NCBI GenBank assembly: GCA_017983755.1
Contig: JAGOAU010000013.1
Location: 1-64,000, forward strand
From: Azonexus sp.
Lineage (GTDB): Bacteria > Pseudomonadota > Gammaproteobacteria > Burkholderiales > Rhodocyclaceae
Reading direction: 5' to 3'
DNA: 64,000 nt
The position numbers were made by a program, and so were the translations under genes. Position 1 is the stretch's first letter, and each line of letters opens with the position of its first letter. Of the stretch, positions 36,331-45,338 are shown piece after piece. The notes under the pieces are model-generated. The model saw nothing but the letters and a program-made list of their open reading frames with translations. It was not told the origin of the DNA and searched no databases.

Positions 36331-37140
36331 GTGCGCCTGTGCGGCGCGCTGGGACTGCTGCTCGCCAGCGCCGCCGGCCTGGCGCTGCCGCAGCATTCAC
36401 CGGTGCCGGGCGGCGTCGCCGTCATCGACCTTAGCGCGGCGGGCACGCCGGCGCCGACCGCGCGGTGGGGCGAGCAGCCGCTCGCCGTACTGCGCGACAA
36501 CGGGCGCTGGGTGGCGCTGCTCGGTATCCCGCTCGACACTTTGCCGGGCCCGCTGGAAATCGACGTTTTCAGCGGGTCGACCGCAACCGCCCGTAGCGTG
36601 GCGGTCCAGGTCAAGAACTACCCGGAACAGCGCCTGACGATCAAGGACAAGCGCAAGGTCGAGCCCAACGCGGACGATCTGGCGCGCATCGAGCGCGAAC
36701 GGGAGATAACCGAAGCGATCAAGCGCCGCTTCAGCCCGCCAGCGCCGGATGCCGACTTCGCACTGCCGGCCGCCGGCCCGCTGTCGTCGCGCTTCGGCCT
36801 GCGCCGCATCTTCAACGGCCAGCCGCGCAACCCGCATGCCGGGCTCGACGTCGCCGTCGGCACCGGCGCGCCGGTCAAGGCACCGGCCGCCGGCATCGTG
36901 GCCAACACCGGCGATTACTTCTTCAACGGCAACACCGTGTTCATCGACCACGGCCAAGGTCTGATCACCGCCTACATGCACCTGTCGCGCATCGACGTCC
37001 GTTCCGGTCAACCGGTCAAAAAGGGCGAAATCCTCGGCGCCGTCGGCGCCACCGGCCGGGTGACCGGCCCGCACCTGCACTGGGCCGTCATCCTCAACAA
37101 TACGCCGGTCGATCCCGAGCTGTTCCTGGCGCGGCCCTAG
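36331..37140 (+). CDS. M23-family peptidoglycan endopeptidase
   Basis: 269 residues if started at the GTG at 36331, which gives a clean signal peptide (MRLCGALGLLLASAAGLA); an earlier GTG at 36295 would overlap ypfJ. The C-terminal LytM domain has the zinc ligands of HAGLD and PHLHW with intact spacing, so it should be active and not a degenerate EnvC/NlpD-type activator. It would cut peptide crosslinks in the periplasm. Confidence 0.88.
   Translation: MRLCGALGLLLASAAGLALPQHSPVPGGVAVIDLSAAGTPAPTARWGEQPLAVLRDNGRWVALLGIPLDTLPGPLEIDVFSGSTATARSVAVQVKNYPEQRLTIKDKRKVEPNADDLARIEREREITEAIKRRFSPPAPDADFALPAAGPLSSRFGLRRIFNGQPRNPHAGLDVAVGTGAPVKAPAAGIVANTGDYFFNGNTVFIDHGQGLITAYMHLSRIDVRSGQPVKKGEILGAVGATGRVTGPHLHWAVILNNTPVDPELFLARP
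36576..36585 (-). repeat. TGCGGTCGAC repeat copy 13
   Basis: Antisense to the M23 peptidase gene, which reads GSTAT. Tracts TTTT (36566-36569) and AAAT (36557-36560). Confidence 0.9.
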
Positions 37141-37142
37141 CG

Positions 37143-37739
37143 TCAGCCGGGGTTCTTGCCAGTTCCGGCGCCAGCGGTTGCAGTGGCCGGTGGCGCGTAC
37201 TCGGGCACCTTGTTCTTCACCGCCGGCTGCGCCATCAGATAGGCGTAGATGGCGCGCAGGTCGCTGTCCGGCAGCGTCCCGACCGCTTGCCAGGGCATCG
37301 GCGGCATGATCGGGCGCGCGACGCCGACGTGCTTGCCGGTGCGCATCGCCTGCACGAATTCCTTCTCCTTCCAGGCGCCGATGCCGGTCTCGCGGTCGGG
37401 CGTCAGGTTGGCCGCGTAGGTCGTTCCCCAAGGGCCGATGAAGGCGGTCATCGTCGCCGAGCCGGCCCAGTTCCAGTCGTTGTCGAGCTTGGGCGGCGGT
37501 GCCAGCTTGAGGCTTTCCGGATGGCCGGAAAGCCCGCGCGCCATGTCCTTCTCCGGCCCGCTGGCGCCCATGCGGAACGGTGTGTGACAGGTGACGCAGT
37601 CGCCGGCGGCGACCAGCAGGGCGCCGCGCTTGACCCGGGCGGCATTGTTGCTGTCGGCCTGGGCGACGGTGGCGAGAAGCAGTCCGCCGGCAAGGGCGGC
37701 GGCGATCGATGCGGATTTCTGTTTGGGGCTGGGATGCAT
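37143..37739 (-). CDS. Periplasmic c-type cytochrome, one haem
   Basis: 198 residues from the ATG at 37737-37739 (AGGAG upstream). Signal peptide to about residue 28 (VAQA), then one CVTCH haem site at 48-52 and a likely axial Met in the PIMPPMPW segment. A Pro/Ala-rich tail follows. It resembles the cytochrome subunits that accept electrons from membrane alcohol/aldehyde dehydrogenases, though here it follows acoB-like in the same direction, 40 bases away. Confidence 0.88.
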   Translation of the reverse strand: MHPSPKQKSASIAAALAGGLLLATVAQADSNNAARVKRGALLVAAGDCVTCHTPFRMGASGPEKDMARGLSGHPESLKLAPPPKLDNDWNWAGSATMTAFIGPWGTTYAANLTPDRETGIGAWKEKEFVQAMRTGKHVGVARPIMPPMPWQAVGTLPDSDLRAIYAYLMAQPAVKNKVPEYAPPATATAGAGTGKNPG

Positions 37740-37779
37740 GGTGCGATCTCCTGTTGTGGTTTGAAACGGTGTCTGAAAA

Positions 37780-38748
37780 TCAGGCGTGCTGGTGGCGGCA
37801 CAGTCTTTCGGCCGCCGCCGCGATGGCCTCAACCTGGGGAACGAAGGCCTGTTCGAGCGGGTAGCTGGAAGCCACCGGCGCATCGGGGCCGCCGAGGCGA
37901 ACGATCGGCGCCTTGAGTGAGGTGAACGCTTCCTCCGCCACCAGCGCGGCGATTTCGGCGCCGACGCCGCACAGGCGGTTGGCCTCGTGCACGACGACCA
38001 GGCGGCCGGTGCGGGTCACCGAGGCGAGGATGCTTGCCTCGTCGAGCGGCTTGAGGCTGCGCAGGTCGATGACCTCGGCGGCGACGCCCTGGGTGGCCAG
38101 CGTTTCCGCCGCCTGCAGGCAGTGGTGGACGGTCTTGCCGTAGGAGACCAGCGTCACGTCGCCGCCTTCGCGCAGCACGGCGGCCTTGCCGAGGGGAACG
38201 ACGTGCTCGTCGCTCGGCACCTCGCCGGGCTGGTAGAGCAGGCCGATGTCGAGGAAGAACATGACCGGGTTGTCGTCGCGGATGGCTGCCTTGAGCAGCC
38301 CCTTGGCGTCCGCCGGGTTGCTCGGCATCACCACCTTGAGGCCGGGGCTATGGACGAACCAGGCCTCGACGTTGTGATTGTGCTGGGCGCCGACGCCCCA
38401 GCCGGCGCCGGTCATGGCCAAAGTGACGAGCGGGAAGGAAAACTGGCCGCCGGACATGTAGCGCAGCTTGCCGGCGCTGTTGACCAGTTCGTCCATGGCG
38501 TAGCAGAGGAAAGGGGCGAACAGCAGATCGATGACCGGGCGCAGGCCGCTGCCGGCGGCGCCGACCGCCGTACCGGCGATGATGCCTTCGGCGAGCGGCG
38601 TGTTGCGCACGCGCCGGGCGCCGAATTCCTGCACCAGATCGTGGCGCTTGGTCGCGATGCCCTCGCCGAAGACGAGGACGCTGTGGTCGCGGCGCATTTC
38701 CTCGGTGAGGGCGGCGCCGACGGCATCGTAAAGGGTCTGTGTGGTCAT
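37780..38748 (-). CDS. acoB: 2-oxo acid/acetoin dehydrogenase E1 component, beta subunit
   Basis: 322 residues. Transketolase-like pyrimidine-binding domain (FGEGIA, NTPLAEGIIAG, DELVN) and C-terminal domain (YGKTVHHCLQA, DLRSLKPLD). It pairs with the alpha subunit encoded just upstream to decarboxylate a 2-oxo acid or acetoin with thiamine pyrophosphate. No E2 or E3 gene follows; a cytochrome c does. The aco name is by sequence style; pyruvate or branched-chain substrates remain possible. Confidence 0.85.
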   Translation of the reverse strand: MTTQTLYDAVGAALTEEMRRDHSVLVFGEGIATKRHDLVQEFGARRVRNTPLAEGIIAGTAVGAAGSGLRPVIDLLFAPFLCYAMDELVNSAGKLRYMSGGQFSFPLVTLAMTGAGWGVGAQHNHNVEAWFVHSPGLKVVMPSNPADAKGLLKAAIRDDNPVMFFLDIGLLYQPGEVPSDEHVVPLGKAAVLREGGDVTLVSYGKTVHHCLQAAETLATQGVAAEVIDLRSLKPLDEASILASVTRTGRLVVVHEANRLCGVGAEIAALVAEEAFTSLKAPIVRLGGPDAPVASSYPLEQAFVPQVEAIAAAAERLCRHQHA

Positions 38749-38757
38749 GGCGGTTCC

Positions 38758-39720
38758 TCAGGCGTAGACGTCGCGGGTCAGTTCGCTAGCGTCAGGGTAG
38801 GGCGAGGCTTCGGCGAAAGCTTGGGCGACGGCGATGCGGCTCGCCACCTTGTCGGCCAGGGCGGCCGCTTGGGCGGCGCTCAGCTGGCCGTCGGCGATCA
38901 GGCGGTCGCGGCACATGGCGATCGGGTCGCGTGCCAGCCAGGCTTCACGTTCGGCCTGATCCACGTAGGCCTGGTCGTCCGGTTCGAAATGGCCGCGCGT
39001 CCGGTAGGTCCAGGTTTCCAGCAGATAGGGCCGGCGGCTGGCGCGCACCTGGGCGGCGGCAGCCGTTGCGGCGGCGAGGACGGCGCTCACATCGTTGCCA
39101 TCCACCGTGCTCGCCGGAATGCCGTAGGGTTGGGCAAAGGCCGACACGTGGTCGCGGCTCATGGCCTCGCGCCGATGCACGAACGCCTGCCACTGGTTGT
39201 TCTCGCAGACGTAGAGTATGGGCAGGTTCCACAGGGCGGCGAGGTTGAGCGATTCGTGGAAGGAGCCCTCGCAGGCGGCACCGTCGCCGAAGAAGCAGAC
39301 GACGATGCCCGGCCGCCCGAGCATGGTCTGGGACAGCGCGACGCCCGGTGCCAGCGACAGTTCGGCGCCGACGATGGTCGAGGTGAGGACAACGCCGAGT
39401 TCCCTGGCGGAGATGTGCAGCGAGCCGCTGCGTCCACCGCAATAGCCGTCGCTGCGACCCATGACTTCCGCCAGCAGGCGGCCGGGGTTGGCGCCGCGCG
39501 CCAGCAGGTGCCCGGCGCTGCGATGGTTGGTGAGGATCAGGTCGTCTGGCGTGAGGGCATTGACGACGCCGACGGCGGCCGCTTCCTGGCCGACCGAGGT
39601 GCAGGTGCCGGGGATCTTGCCGGCGTCGCTGCCGGCGACGATGGCTTCCTCGTAGGCGCGGATCAGCAGCATCTGTTCGAGCAGGTGCCGCGGGTCGCTT
39701 TCGTGTGGTGCTGGAGTCAT
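38758..39720 (-). CDS. acoA: 2-oxo acid/acetoin dehydrogenase E1 component, alpha subunit
   Basis: 320 residues from the ATG at 39718-39720, with GGGAG upstream. The thiamine pyrophosphate motif runs from GDGAACEGSFHESLNLAA to VCENN; GRSGSLHI is the regulatory-loop region. It precedes acoB by nine bases. The upstream neighbour in the same direction is a PNPOx-GAF-wHTH protein that may regulate the unit. Confidence 0.87.
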   Translation of the reverse strand: MTPAPHESDPRHLLEQMLLIRAYEEAIVAGSDAGKIPGTCTSVGQEAAAVGVVNALTPDDLILTNHRSAGHLLARGANPGRLLAEVMGRSDGYCGGRSGSLHISARELGVVLTSTIVGAELSLAPGVALSQTMLGRPGIVVCFFGDGAACEGSFHESLNLAALWNLPILYVCENNQWQAFVHRREAMSRDHVSAFAQPYGIPASTVDGNDVSAVLAAATAAAAQVRASRRPYLLETWTYRTRGHFEPDDQAYVDQAEREAWLARDPIAMCRDRLIADGQLSAAQAAALADKVASRIAVAQAFAEASPYPDASELTRDVYA

Positions 39721-39856
39721 GGCTACTCCCGTCGTTGGTTGGTGAGTGAAGTCTAGACCGCCCGAAAGCCATGACAAGACGGGCAACCGGCGCTTACGAA
39801 TCTTTTAAGAAGCGGTGAATGAAGATTTAAGAAAGGGGCCCGCAGACCCCCAAAAA

Positions 39857-41194
39857 TCAGCCGGAAACCAGTTGCAGGGGACGGTCGACCGCCAGAGAGA
39901 AGCGGCCGCGCCCGGTCTTGGCCAGGTGGATGCCGGCCGCCCGTTCGTCGAGGCGGCGCTGTAGCAGCACCAGACGGGCCTCCAGGTTGTCGCTGACACC
40001 CGGCAGGCGGATGCGCGGATCGACGCGCAGTCCCTTGTTGGTGAAACTGGTGCGGCGACGCTCGACGAAATCGCTGAGCAGCGTCCACAGGATGGCCCCG
40101 GCGACGCCCTTGATCAGGTAGTCATCGTCGAGAAAGACGCTGTCGGTGGCCGCGAAATATCGGACCCGCAGGGGCGGGCCGGCGACCTGGGTAGCCGGGC
40201 TTTCGGCGGCCGGGGCGTCGTCGTCCTGTTCCTCGGCCTGCTGGTGGTGATGCATCGCCAGGCCCAGCTGCGCGGCGAAGGCGACCAGGGCGTCCTCGTC
40301 GTCGTAGCCGAAATGCAGGTCGGCGACGTTTTCGACGTAGATCACGCCGAGCAGGCGGTCGAAGGCGGTGACCGGGATGGCCATCTGGCTACCGGCTTCC
40401 GGCAGTCCCGGCAGCGGAATCGCCGTCTCCAGTCGGGCGCCATGGCCGTCGGCCGCGACCCCGTCGCGGATGGTGCGCCCGTAGCCGTACTCGCTGGTCA
40501 TGAAGCCGATGCGGATGGGAATGTGCTCGCGCGCGCAGATGCCGATAACCCCCGCCCCGACCGGGATCTCGGAGCCGACGCCCGATTGCGGGTAGCCGTG
40601 GCTGGCCAGGGTGTACAGGCAGCCCCGGCTTTCGTCGAGCATCAGGAACATGACATGGCCGATGCCGAACTCGCTGCCGAGGCAGTCGAGCGCCGTTTCG
40701 AGCAGGTGCGCGAGGCTTCCGCAGCCGGCCAGGCGGCCCGTGGCGCGGCGAAGCGCGGTGAGGTAGTTCACCGCCGGCGGCGGCAGGGCCAGGGTGACGC
40801 CGGGAACCTGTTCGATGTCGACGAGCCGATAGACATCCGATCCGCGCAGGCGGAATACCTCGCTCATGCCTTCGTGCGAGGCGATCCCCGCCAGCTTTGC
40901 CTTCATCTGCTCAAACAGCGGCCCGGCCGTTTCGGTACGCAGGTATTTCAGGGTCAGCCGGTACTGGGCACCAGTCAGGTGGCTGGTGAGCATGAGGCGA
41001 ACCGGCGAGCCGGCGAGGACGTTCTGCCGGGTGCGGTTGAAGAACTGGTAGGACAGCGCGACATGCTCGTTGTCGATGAACTGGACCTGCGACAGATAGG
41101 CGAGGTTCGGCATCCCTTCGGCGTCGCAGGTGGCGATGTGGCCGGGTATCACGCCTTCCAGGCACTCGCGGATGGTGACGAGGCGGACCGTCAT
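39857..41194 (-). CDS. Three-part PNPOx-like / GAF / winged-helix-like protein
   Basis: 445 residues. Residues about 1-130 look like a flavin-reductase/pyridoxamine-phosphate-oxidase split barrel (GHIATCDAEGMPNLAYLSQV). Residues about 150-315 form a GAF domain (HLLETALDCLG, VGAGVIGICA, GVIYVEN). After a charged linker, the last 90 residues resemble an OmpR-type wHTH (SDNLEARLVLLQRRLDE, GRGRFSL). It reads as a sensor-regulator binding a flavin or haem-like ligand. The wHTH part is a pattern judgement. Translation is coupled to the upstream PNPOx-like gene (TGATG). Confidence 0.7.
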   Translation of the reverse strand: MTVRLVTIRECLEGVIPGHIATCDAEGMPNLAYLSQVQFIDNEHVALSYQFFNRTRQNVLAGSPVRLMLTSHLTGAQYRLTLKYLRTETAGPLFEQMKAKLAGIASHEGMSEVFRLRGSDVYRLVDIEQVPGVTLALPPPAVNYLTALRRATGRLAGCGSLAHLLETALDCLGSEFGIGHVMFLMLDESRGCLYTLASHGYPQSGVGSEIPVGAGVIGICAREHIPIRIGFMTSEYGYGRTIRDGVAADGHGARLETAIPLPGLPEAGSQMAIPVTAFDRLLGVIYVENVADLHFGYDDEDALVAFAAQLGLAMHHHQQAEEQDDDAPAAESPATQVAGPPLRVRYFAATDSVFLDDDYLIKGVAGAILWTLLSDFVERRRTSFTNKGLRVDPRIRLPGVSDNLEARLVLLQRRLDERAAGIHLAKTGRGRFSLAVDRPLQLVSG

Positions 41195-41664
41195 CAGGTG
41201 GCGAGCGGTTCGCCGGCCTTCGGGCCGGGCGTCTGCGAGAAGGCAGCCGAGGGTGTATAGGTTACGGCGACCAGGTCATCAGGCTGGTAGCCGAGAATCG
41301 CGCGCACCACGACTTCGGACATGCCGAGCGGCACGACTTCGAGAACGAAGTCGGCGATATGGCTTTCGATGATCGAAAGGTCTTCCGCCGCGACCGGGGA
41401 AATGCGGGCGTCGCCACCTTTCAGCTGTAGCGTGCGATTACTGCTGGGCAGGCTGAAAACGTTGGCCACCCGGCCGCTGCTGCGGATGTTGCCGAGCAGT
41501 TCTTCCGACTGCGAACGGCGAATGAAAATGCTCACCTGGCGGCCGCCGTCGATCAGCTTGCAGCCGAGGCCGCGGCTCATGCTCGGCAGTCGGTCCGGAC
41601 CGCTGGCGGCGAGGCTGATGCTGACTCCAGTCAGGATGAAAGCGGCGTTGTCGCGGTCGAGCAT
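41194..41664 (-). CDS. PNPOx-like split-barrel protein, 156 aa
   Basis: Single-domain relative of pyridoxamine-phosphate-oxidase-like FMN proteins: ASGPDRLPSMSRGLGCKLI, QVSIFIRR, then a C-terminal helix with YTPSAAFSQTPGPKAGE. Non-enzymatic members bind FMN, F420 or haem. Start at ATG 41662-41664, close to an upstream terminator-like hairpin, so a promoter is needed in the short gap or transcription reads through. Coupled to the larger three-domain gene. Confidence 0.65.
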   Translation of the reverse strand: MLDRDNAAFILTGVSISLAASGPDRLPSMSRGLGCKLIDGGRQVSIFIRRSQSEELLGNIRSSGRVANVFSLPSSNRTLQLKGGDARISPVAAEDLSIIESHIADFVLEVVPLGMSEVVVRAILGYQPDDLVAVTYTPSAAFSQTPGPKAGEPLAT

Positions 41665-41673
41665 GGCAAGAAG

Positions 41674-41694
41674 AAGGCGCCACGGAGGCGCCTT
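41674..41694 (-). terminator. Hairpin terminator after small lipoprotein gene
   Basis: 8-bp stem AAGGCGCC/GGCGCCTT with a 5-base loop; on the minus strand it is followed by TTCTTCTTG, a modest T-rich tail. It lies between the lipoprotein stop and the PNPOx-like start. Confidence 0.6.
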
Positions 41695-41715
41695 TGCTGG
41701 TCAGGTTCGTCGCCG

Positions 41716-41841
41716 TCAGATTTTCGGTTTGGACGGCGTGCTCATCTGCTTTTCGTCCTTCGCCTTGTCGCCGCAGGCGATGGCGGAGACGCTGGCAACT
41801 GCGAATACGGCGGCGAGCAGGGCGGCAATCGTTTTCTTCAT
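41716..41841 (-). CDS. Small putative lipoprotein, 41 aa
   Basis: A short gene with a perfect AAGGAG ribosome site eight bases before the ATG at 41839-41841. It encodes a basic MKKT start, a hydrophobic stretch and AIACGDK, a near-lipobox with Cys23, then a charged tail ending KPKI. Signal peptidase II would leave a 19-residue lipopeptide. Similar tiny lipoproteins are found in many proteobacteria without known function. Followed by its own hairpin. Confidence 0.7.
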   Translation of the reverse strand: MKKTIAALLAAVFAVASVSAIACGDKAKDEKQMSTPSKPKI

Positions 41842-42290
41842 CGGAATCTCCTTGTATCGATACTGGAAGTTCGATCAATCTGGCAGGGATTGGTTCATTG
41901 CGCAAGCCCGAAAGCGCCGATACTCCCAAACGAGAAGCCCATGCACTGAAGGACATGGGCTTCCTTGACTGCGGCTCCGGCCCTTCCGGCTGGAGCATTC
42001 GGCATTTCGCCGAGACGGGTACTACTCGGTCATCTCAAGAGTGGTTTCCGGGAATGCGTCCATGGAATCCCCTGATACGCAGCTGATACTGCCAAGTAGT
42101 GCCGGGTTTGCTGCGAGCCACAGCACAATTTCAATTTAGCACACGATTTCCAAAAAGCCAGGAAGGTGACGATTTCCCGGTGTGCTTGCGGCATCGAAGC
42201 GCCGGACTTTGGCCAAACCGGCGGGATGGGGGAAAATGGGCGCATGCGCGGCTTCTTCGGCCGCACACCGGCTTCAGTCAAGGAATCCTC
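41842..42290. other. 449-base non-coding region with three hairpins
   Basis: No credible gene. Three inverted repeats follow one another: GAAGCCCATG/CATGGGCTTC (10 bp, loop 10, 41934-41963), GCTCCGGCC/GGCTGGAGC with one G-U (41974-41996), and CCGAG/CTCGG (42010-42029). The later part (42100-42160) is AT-richer and may hold the promoter for the exporter operon. It could be a structured small RNA or decayed sequence. Confidence 0.5.
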
Positions 42291-43439
42291 ATGCGCCGTA
42301 TTGCCGTTGTCGTTGCCATCGTCGCCGTGCTCGGCCTGGCTTTCGCCTGGTTCAGCCGGCCCAAGCCGATTCCCGTCGTGCTCAAGGAGGTTGTCGAGGG
42401 CAAGGTGGAAGCCACGCTGGCCAATACCCGGGCCGGCACGGTGGAAGCCTGCCAGCGCACCAAGCTGTCGACCATCATCGGCGGGCGCATCGAATACCTC
42501 GGCGTCAAGGAAGGTGACCGCGTCAGGAAGGGGCAGTTGCTGCTCAAGCTGTGGAATGACGACCAGCAGGCGCAGGCTTCCCTGTCGCAGGCCCAGGTGG
42601 CGCTGGCCGGCAAACGCGTCGATGAAGTCTGCATTGCTGCGGTCAACGCCGAAAAAGAGGCAAAAAGGCAGGCCGAGCTGCGCGCCAAGGGCTTCGTCTC
42701 TGCCAGCCGCGAGGAGATCGCCCGCACCGAGGCCGAGGTCAAGCGTGCCGCCTGCAACACCGCCAAGGCCGATGTCGCCCAGGCCGAGGCCAAGCTGAAG
42801 GCGACGCGCGTCGAGCAGGGTCGTGTCGCGCTCTACGCGCCGTTCGACGGCACGGTTGCCAAGATCGTCGGCGAACTGGGCGAATACTCGACGCCGTCGC
42901 CGCCCGGCGTGCCTACGCCACCGGCGATCGACCTGATCGACGATTCCTGCCTCTACGTCAAGGCGCCGATGGACGAAGTTGATGCACCGAAAATCAGCGT
43001 CGGCCAGCCGGTGCGGGTCACGCTCGATGCCCTGCCGGGCAAGATCATTCCCGGCAAGGTGCGGCGCGTCGCGCCCTATGTGTCGGCCGTCGAGAAGCAG
43101 GCACGCACGGTCGATGTCGAAGTCGATTTCGTGCAGCCGGAAGCCACTGGCAAGCTGCTGGTCGGCTACAGCGCCGATGTCGAGATCATCCTCGCCGGCC
43201 GCGACAAGGTGCTGCGCATCCCGACGGCGGCGATCCAGGAGGGTGGCCGCGTCCTGCTGTTCAACGCCGACAGCGGCAAACTGGAAGAGCGCACGGTCAA
43301 GACCGGCCTCGCCAACTGGGAATACACCGAGGTGCTCGAAGGGCTGGCGGCCGGCGACCGCATCGTCACCTCGCTCGAAAAGGAGGGCGTCAAGGCCGGC
43401 GCCAGGGTGACGCCCGACGACAAGGCCAGGGCGAAGTAG
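42291..43439 (+). CDS. MacA-like periplasmic adaptor (membrane fusion) protein
   Basis: 382 residues from ATG 42291 (AAGGA upstream). N-terminal helix (about 4-20), lipoyl/barrel-sandwich halves (GGRIEYLGVKEGDRVRKGQLLLKL and APFDGTVAKI) separated by a long coiled-coil hairpin rich in Ala, Lys and Glu (about 105-190), then the beta-barrel domain. It links an inner-membrane ABC pump to an outer-membrane channel. First gene of an exporter operon; no TolC-type gene is present. Confidence 0.9.
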   Translation: MRRIAVVVAIVAVLGLAFAWFSRPKPIPVVLKEVVEGKVEATLANTRAGTVEACQRTKLSTIIGGRIEYLGVKEGDRVRKGQLLLKLWNDDQQAQASLSQAQVALAGKRVDEVCIAAVNAEKEAKRQAELRAKGFVSASREEIARTEAEVKRAACNTAKADVAQAEAKLKATRVEQGRVALYAPFDGTVAKIVGELGEYSTPSPPGVPTPPAIDLIDDSCLYVKAPMDEVDAPKISVGQPVRVTLDALPGKIIPGKVRRVAPYVSAVEKQARTVDVEVDFVQPEATGKLLVGYSADVEIILAGRDKVLRIPTAAIQEGGRVLLFNADSGKLEERTVKTGLANWEYTEVLEGLAAGDRIVTSLEKEGVKAGARVTPDDKARAK

Positions 43440-43442
43440 CGC

Positions 43443-44141
43443 ATGGCGCTGATCGAACTAGCCGGCATCGAGCGCGTCTTCCAGCTTGGCGATTCCGAGG
43501 TCCACGCGCTGACGGCGCTCGATCTGAGCATCGGCGCCGGCGAATACGTCGCCGTGATGGGGCCGTCGGGTTCCGGCAAGTCGACGCTGCTCAACCTGCT
43601 CGGCCTGCTCGACCGTCCCAACGCCGGCACCTACCGGCTGGAAGGGCGCGACGTGACGACGCTGTCGCCGGATGAGCAGGCGCGCGTGCGCAGCGAGCGC
43701 ATCGGCTTCGTCTTCCAGAGCTTTCATCTCGTGCCGCGGCTGACCGCCGCCGAGAACATCGCCCTGCCGATGACGCTGGCCGGCATCCCGGTGAAGGAGC
43801 GCCACGAGCGCGTTGCCCGGGCGCTGGTGAACTTCGGCCTGGAGAATCGCGCTGACCACCGCCCCGACCAGCTTTCCGGCGGCCAGCGCCAGCGCGTCGC
43901 CATCGCCCGCGCCACCATCATGCAGCCGGCGCTGATCCTTGCCGACGAACCGACCGGCAATCTCGACCGACATACCGGCGAAGAAGTCGTCAATCTGCTC
44001 GAAGGGCTCAACGCCAGCGGCGTCACGCTGGTTGTCGTCACCCACGACCAGACCATGGGCGCCCGCGCCGGGCGCCAGATCGTCATGGAAGACGGGCGCC
44101 TGCAACGGGACAGCGCGCGAAACGTCGATGCGCCTGGCTGA
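43443..44141 (+). CDS. ABC exporter ATPase (MacB/LolD class)
   Basis: 232 residues with Walker [11 protein letters not shown]-loop [10 protein letters not shown], signature [10 protein letters not shown], Walker [13 protein letters not shown] and switch His in VTHD. This is the separate-ATPase form of MacB-type mechanotransmission transporters. It overlaps the first permease gene by 14 bases. Confidence 0.95.
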   Translation: MALIELAGIERVFQLGDSEVHALTALDLSIGAGEYVAVMGPSGSGKSTLLNLLGLLDRPNAGTYRLEGRDVTTLSPDEQARVRSERIGFVFQSFHLVPRLTAAENIALPMTLAGIPVKERHERVARALVNFGLENRADHRPDQLSGGQRQRVAIARATIMQPALILADEPTGNLDRHTGEEVVNLLEGLNASGVTLVVVTHDQTMGARAGRQIVMEDGRLQRDSARNVDAPG

Positions 44142-45336
44142 CACCCTGCGCTTCGCCCGCGACGCGGCGACCGGTTACCCGCTGCGCACGGCGTTGTCGG
44201 TGCTCGCCATGTCGATCGGTGTCGCCGCCGTCGTCATCCTTACCGCCTTGGGCGACGGTGCCCGGCGCTATGTCGTCGGCCAGTTCTCTTCGATCGGCAC
44301 CAACCTCGTCATCGTCCTGCCCGGCCGCTCCGGCACCGGCGGCTTCAACCCGGCCAACGCCATCACGACGACGCCGCGCGACCTGACCGTCGACGATGCG
44401 GCTTCGTTGCGCCGGGCGGCGGCGGTCAGCCGCGTCGCGCCGCTCGCCGTCGGCACGTCGGAAATCAATTTTGGCGGCAAGCTGCGCGAGGTCATGGTCG
44501 CCGGTTCGACCGCCGAATTCATCCCCATCCGCAATTTCGAGCTGGCTCAGGGGAAAGGGCTGCCGGAAGAGGACTGGAATCGCGGTTCCCCGGTCGCCGT
44601 CATCGGCAACAAGATTCGCGAGGAACTGTTCGGCAACGAGCCGGCGGTCGGCCATCTGATCCGCGTCGGCGATCGCCGCCTGCGCGTCGTCGGCGTCCTC
44701 AAGTCGCTCGGCCAGGGGCTGGGCATGAATACCGACGAACTGGTCATCGTGCCGGTGTCGCTGGCGCAGGCGATGTTCAATTCCAACACCCTGTTCCGCA
44801 TCCTGGTCGAGGCCAGGAGCCGCGAGGCGATTCCCGCGGCCAAGGAACAGGTCATGGAAATTCTCAAACAGCGCCATCGCGGCGAGGAGGACGTCACGGT
44901 CATCACCCAGGACGCCGTGCTCGCCACCTTCGACAAGCTGCTCGGCGCCCTGACCCTCGGCGTCGCCGGCATTGCCGCGATCAGTTTGGCGGTGGCCGGC
45001 ATCCTGGTGATGAACGTCATGCTCGTCGCCGTCACCCAGCGCACCGGCGAGATCGGCCTGCTCAAGGCACTCGGCGCGCCGGCACGGACGATCCGCCTGG
45101 CTTTCCTGGCCGAGGCGGCGATGCTGTCCACGGTCGGCGCTGTCGTCGGCTACCTGCTCGGCCAGCTCGGCGCCTTCGCGCTGCGCCAAGCCTTTCCCGT
45201 CTTCCCCGCCTACCCGCCGGACTGGGCGGTGATCGCCGGCTTGTCGACGGCACTGGTCACCGGCCTGCTGTTCGGCGTCATGCCGGCCCGCCGCGCCGCC
45301 CGGCTCGACCCGGTGCAGGCCTTGATGAAACATTAG
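44128..45336 (+). CDS. MacB-type ABC permease (first)
   Basis: 402 residues, four helices: one near 20-45 before the periplasmic MacB_PCD domain and three after about 275 that form the FtsX part ([30 protein letters not shown]). It lacks an ATPase of its own and would pair with the second, similar permease. Confidence 0.92.
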   Translation: MRLADTLRFARDAATGYPLRTALSVLAMSIGVAAVVILTALGDGARRYVVGQFSSIGTNLVIVLPGRSGTGGFNPANAITTTPRDLTVDDAASLRRAAAVSRVAPLAVGTSEINFGGKLREVMVAGSTAEFIPIRNFELAQGKGLPEEDWNRGSPVAVIGNKIREELFGNEPAVGHLIRVGDRRLRVVGVLKSLGQGLGMNTDELVIVPVSLAQAMFNSNTLFRILVEARSREAIPAAKEQVMEILKQRHRGEEDVTVITQDAVLATFDKLLGALTLGVAGIAAISLAVAGILVMNVMLVAVTQRTGEIGLLKALGAPARTIRLAFLAEAAMLSTVGAVVGYLLGQLGAFALRQAFPVFPAYPPDWAVIAGLSTALVTGLLFGVMPARRAARLDPVQALMKH

Positions 45337-45338
45337 CC

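Noticed and set aside
39836-39851. GGGG-CCCC stem as terminator of the three-domain gene
   Set aside because: Four-base stem with a long loop and a weak T-tail; not convincing.
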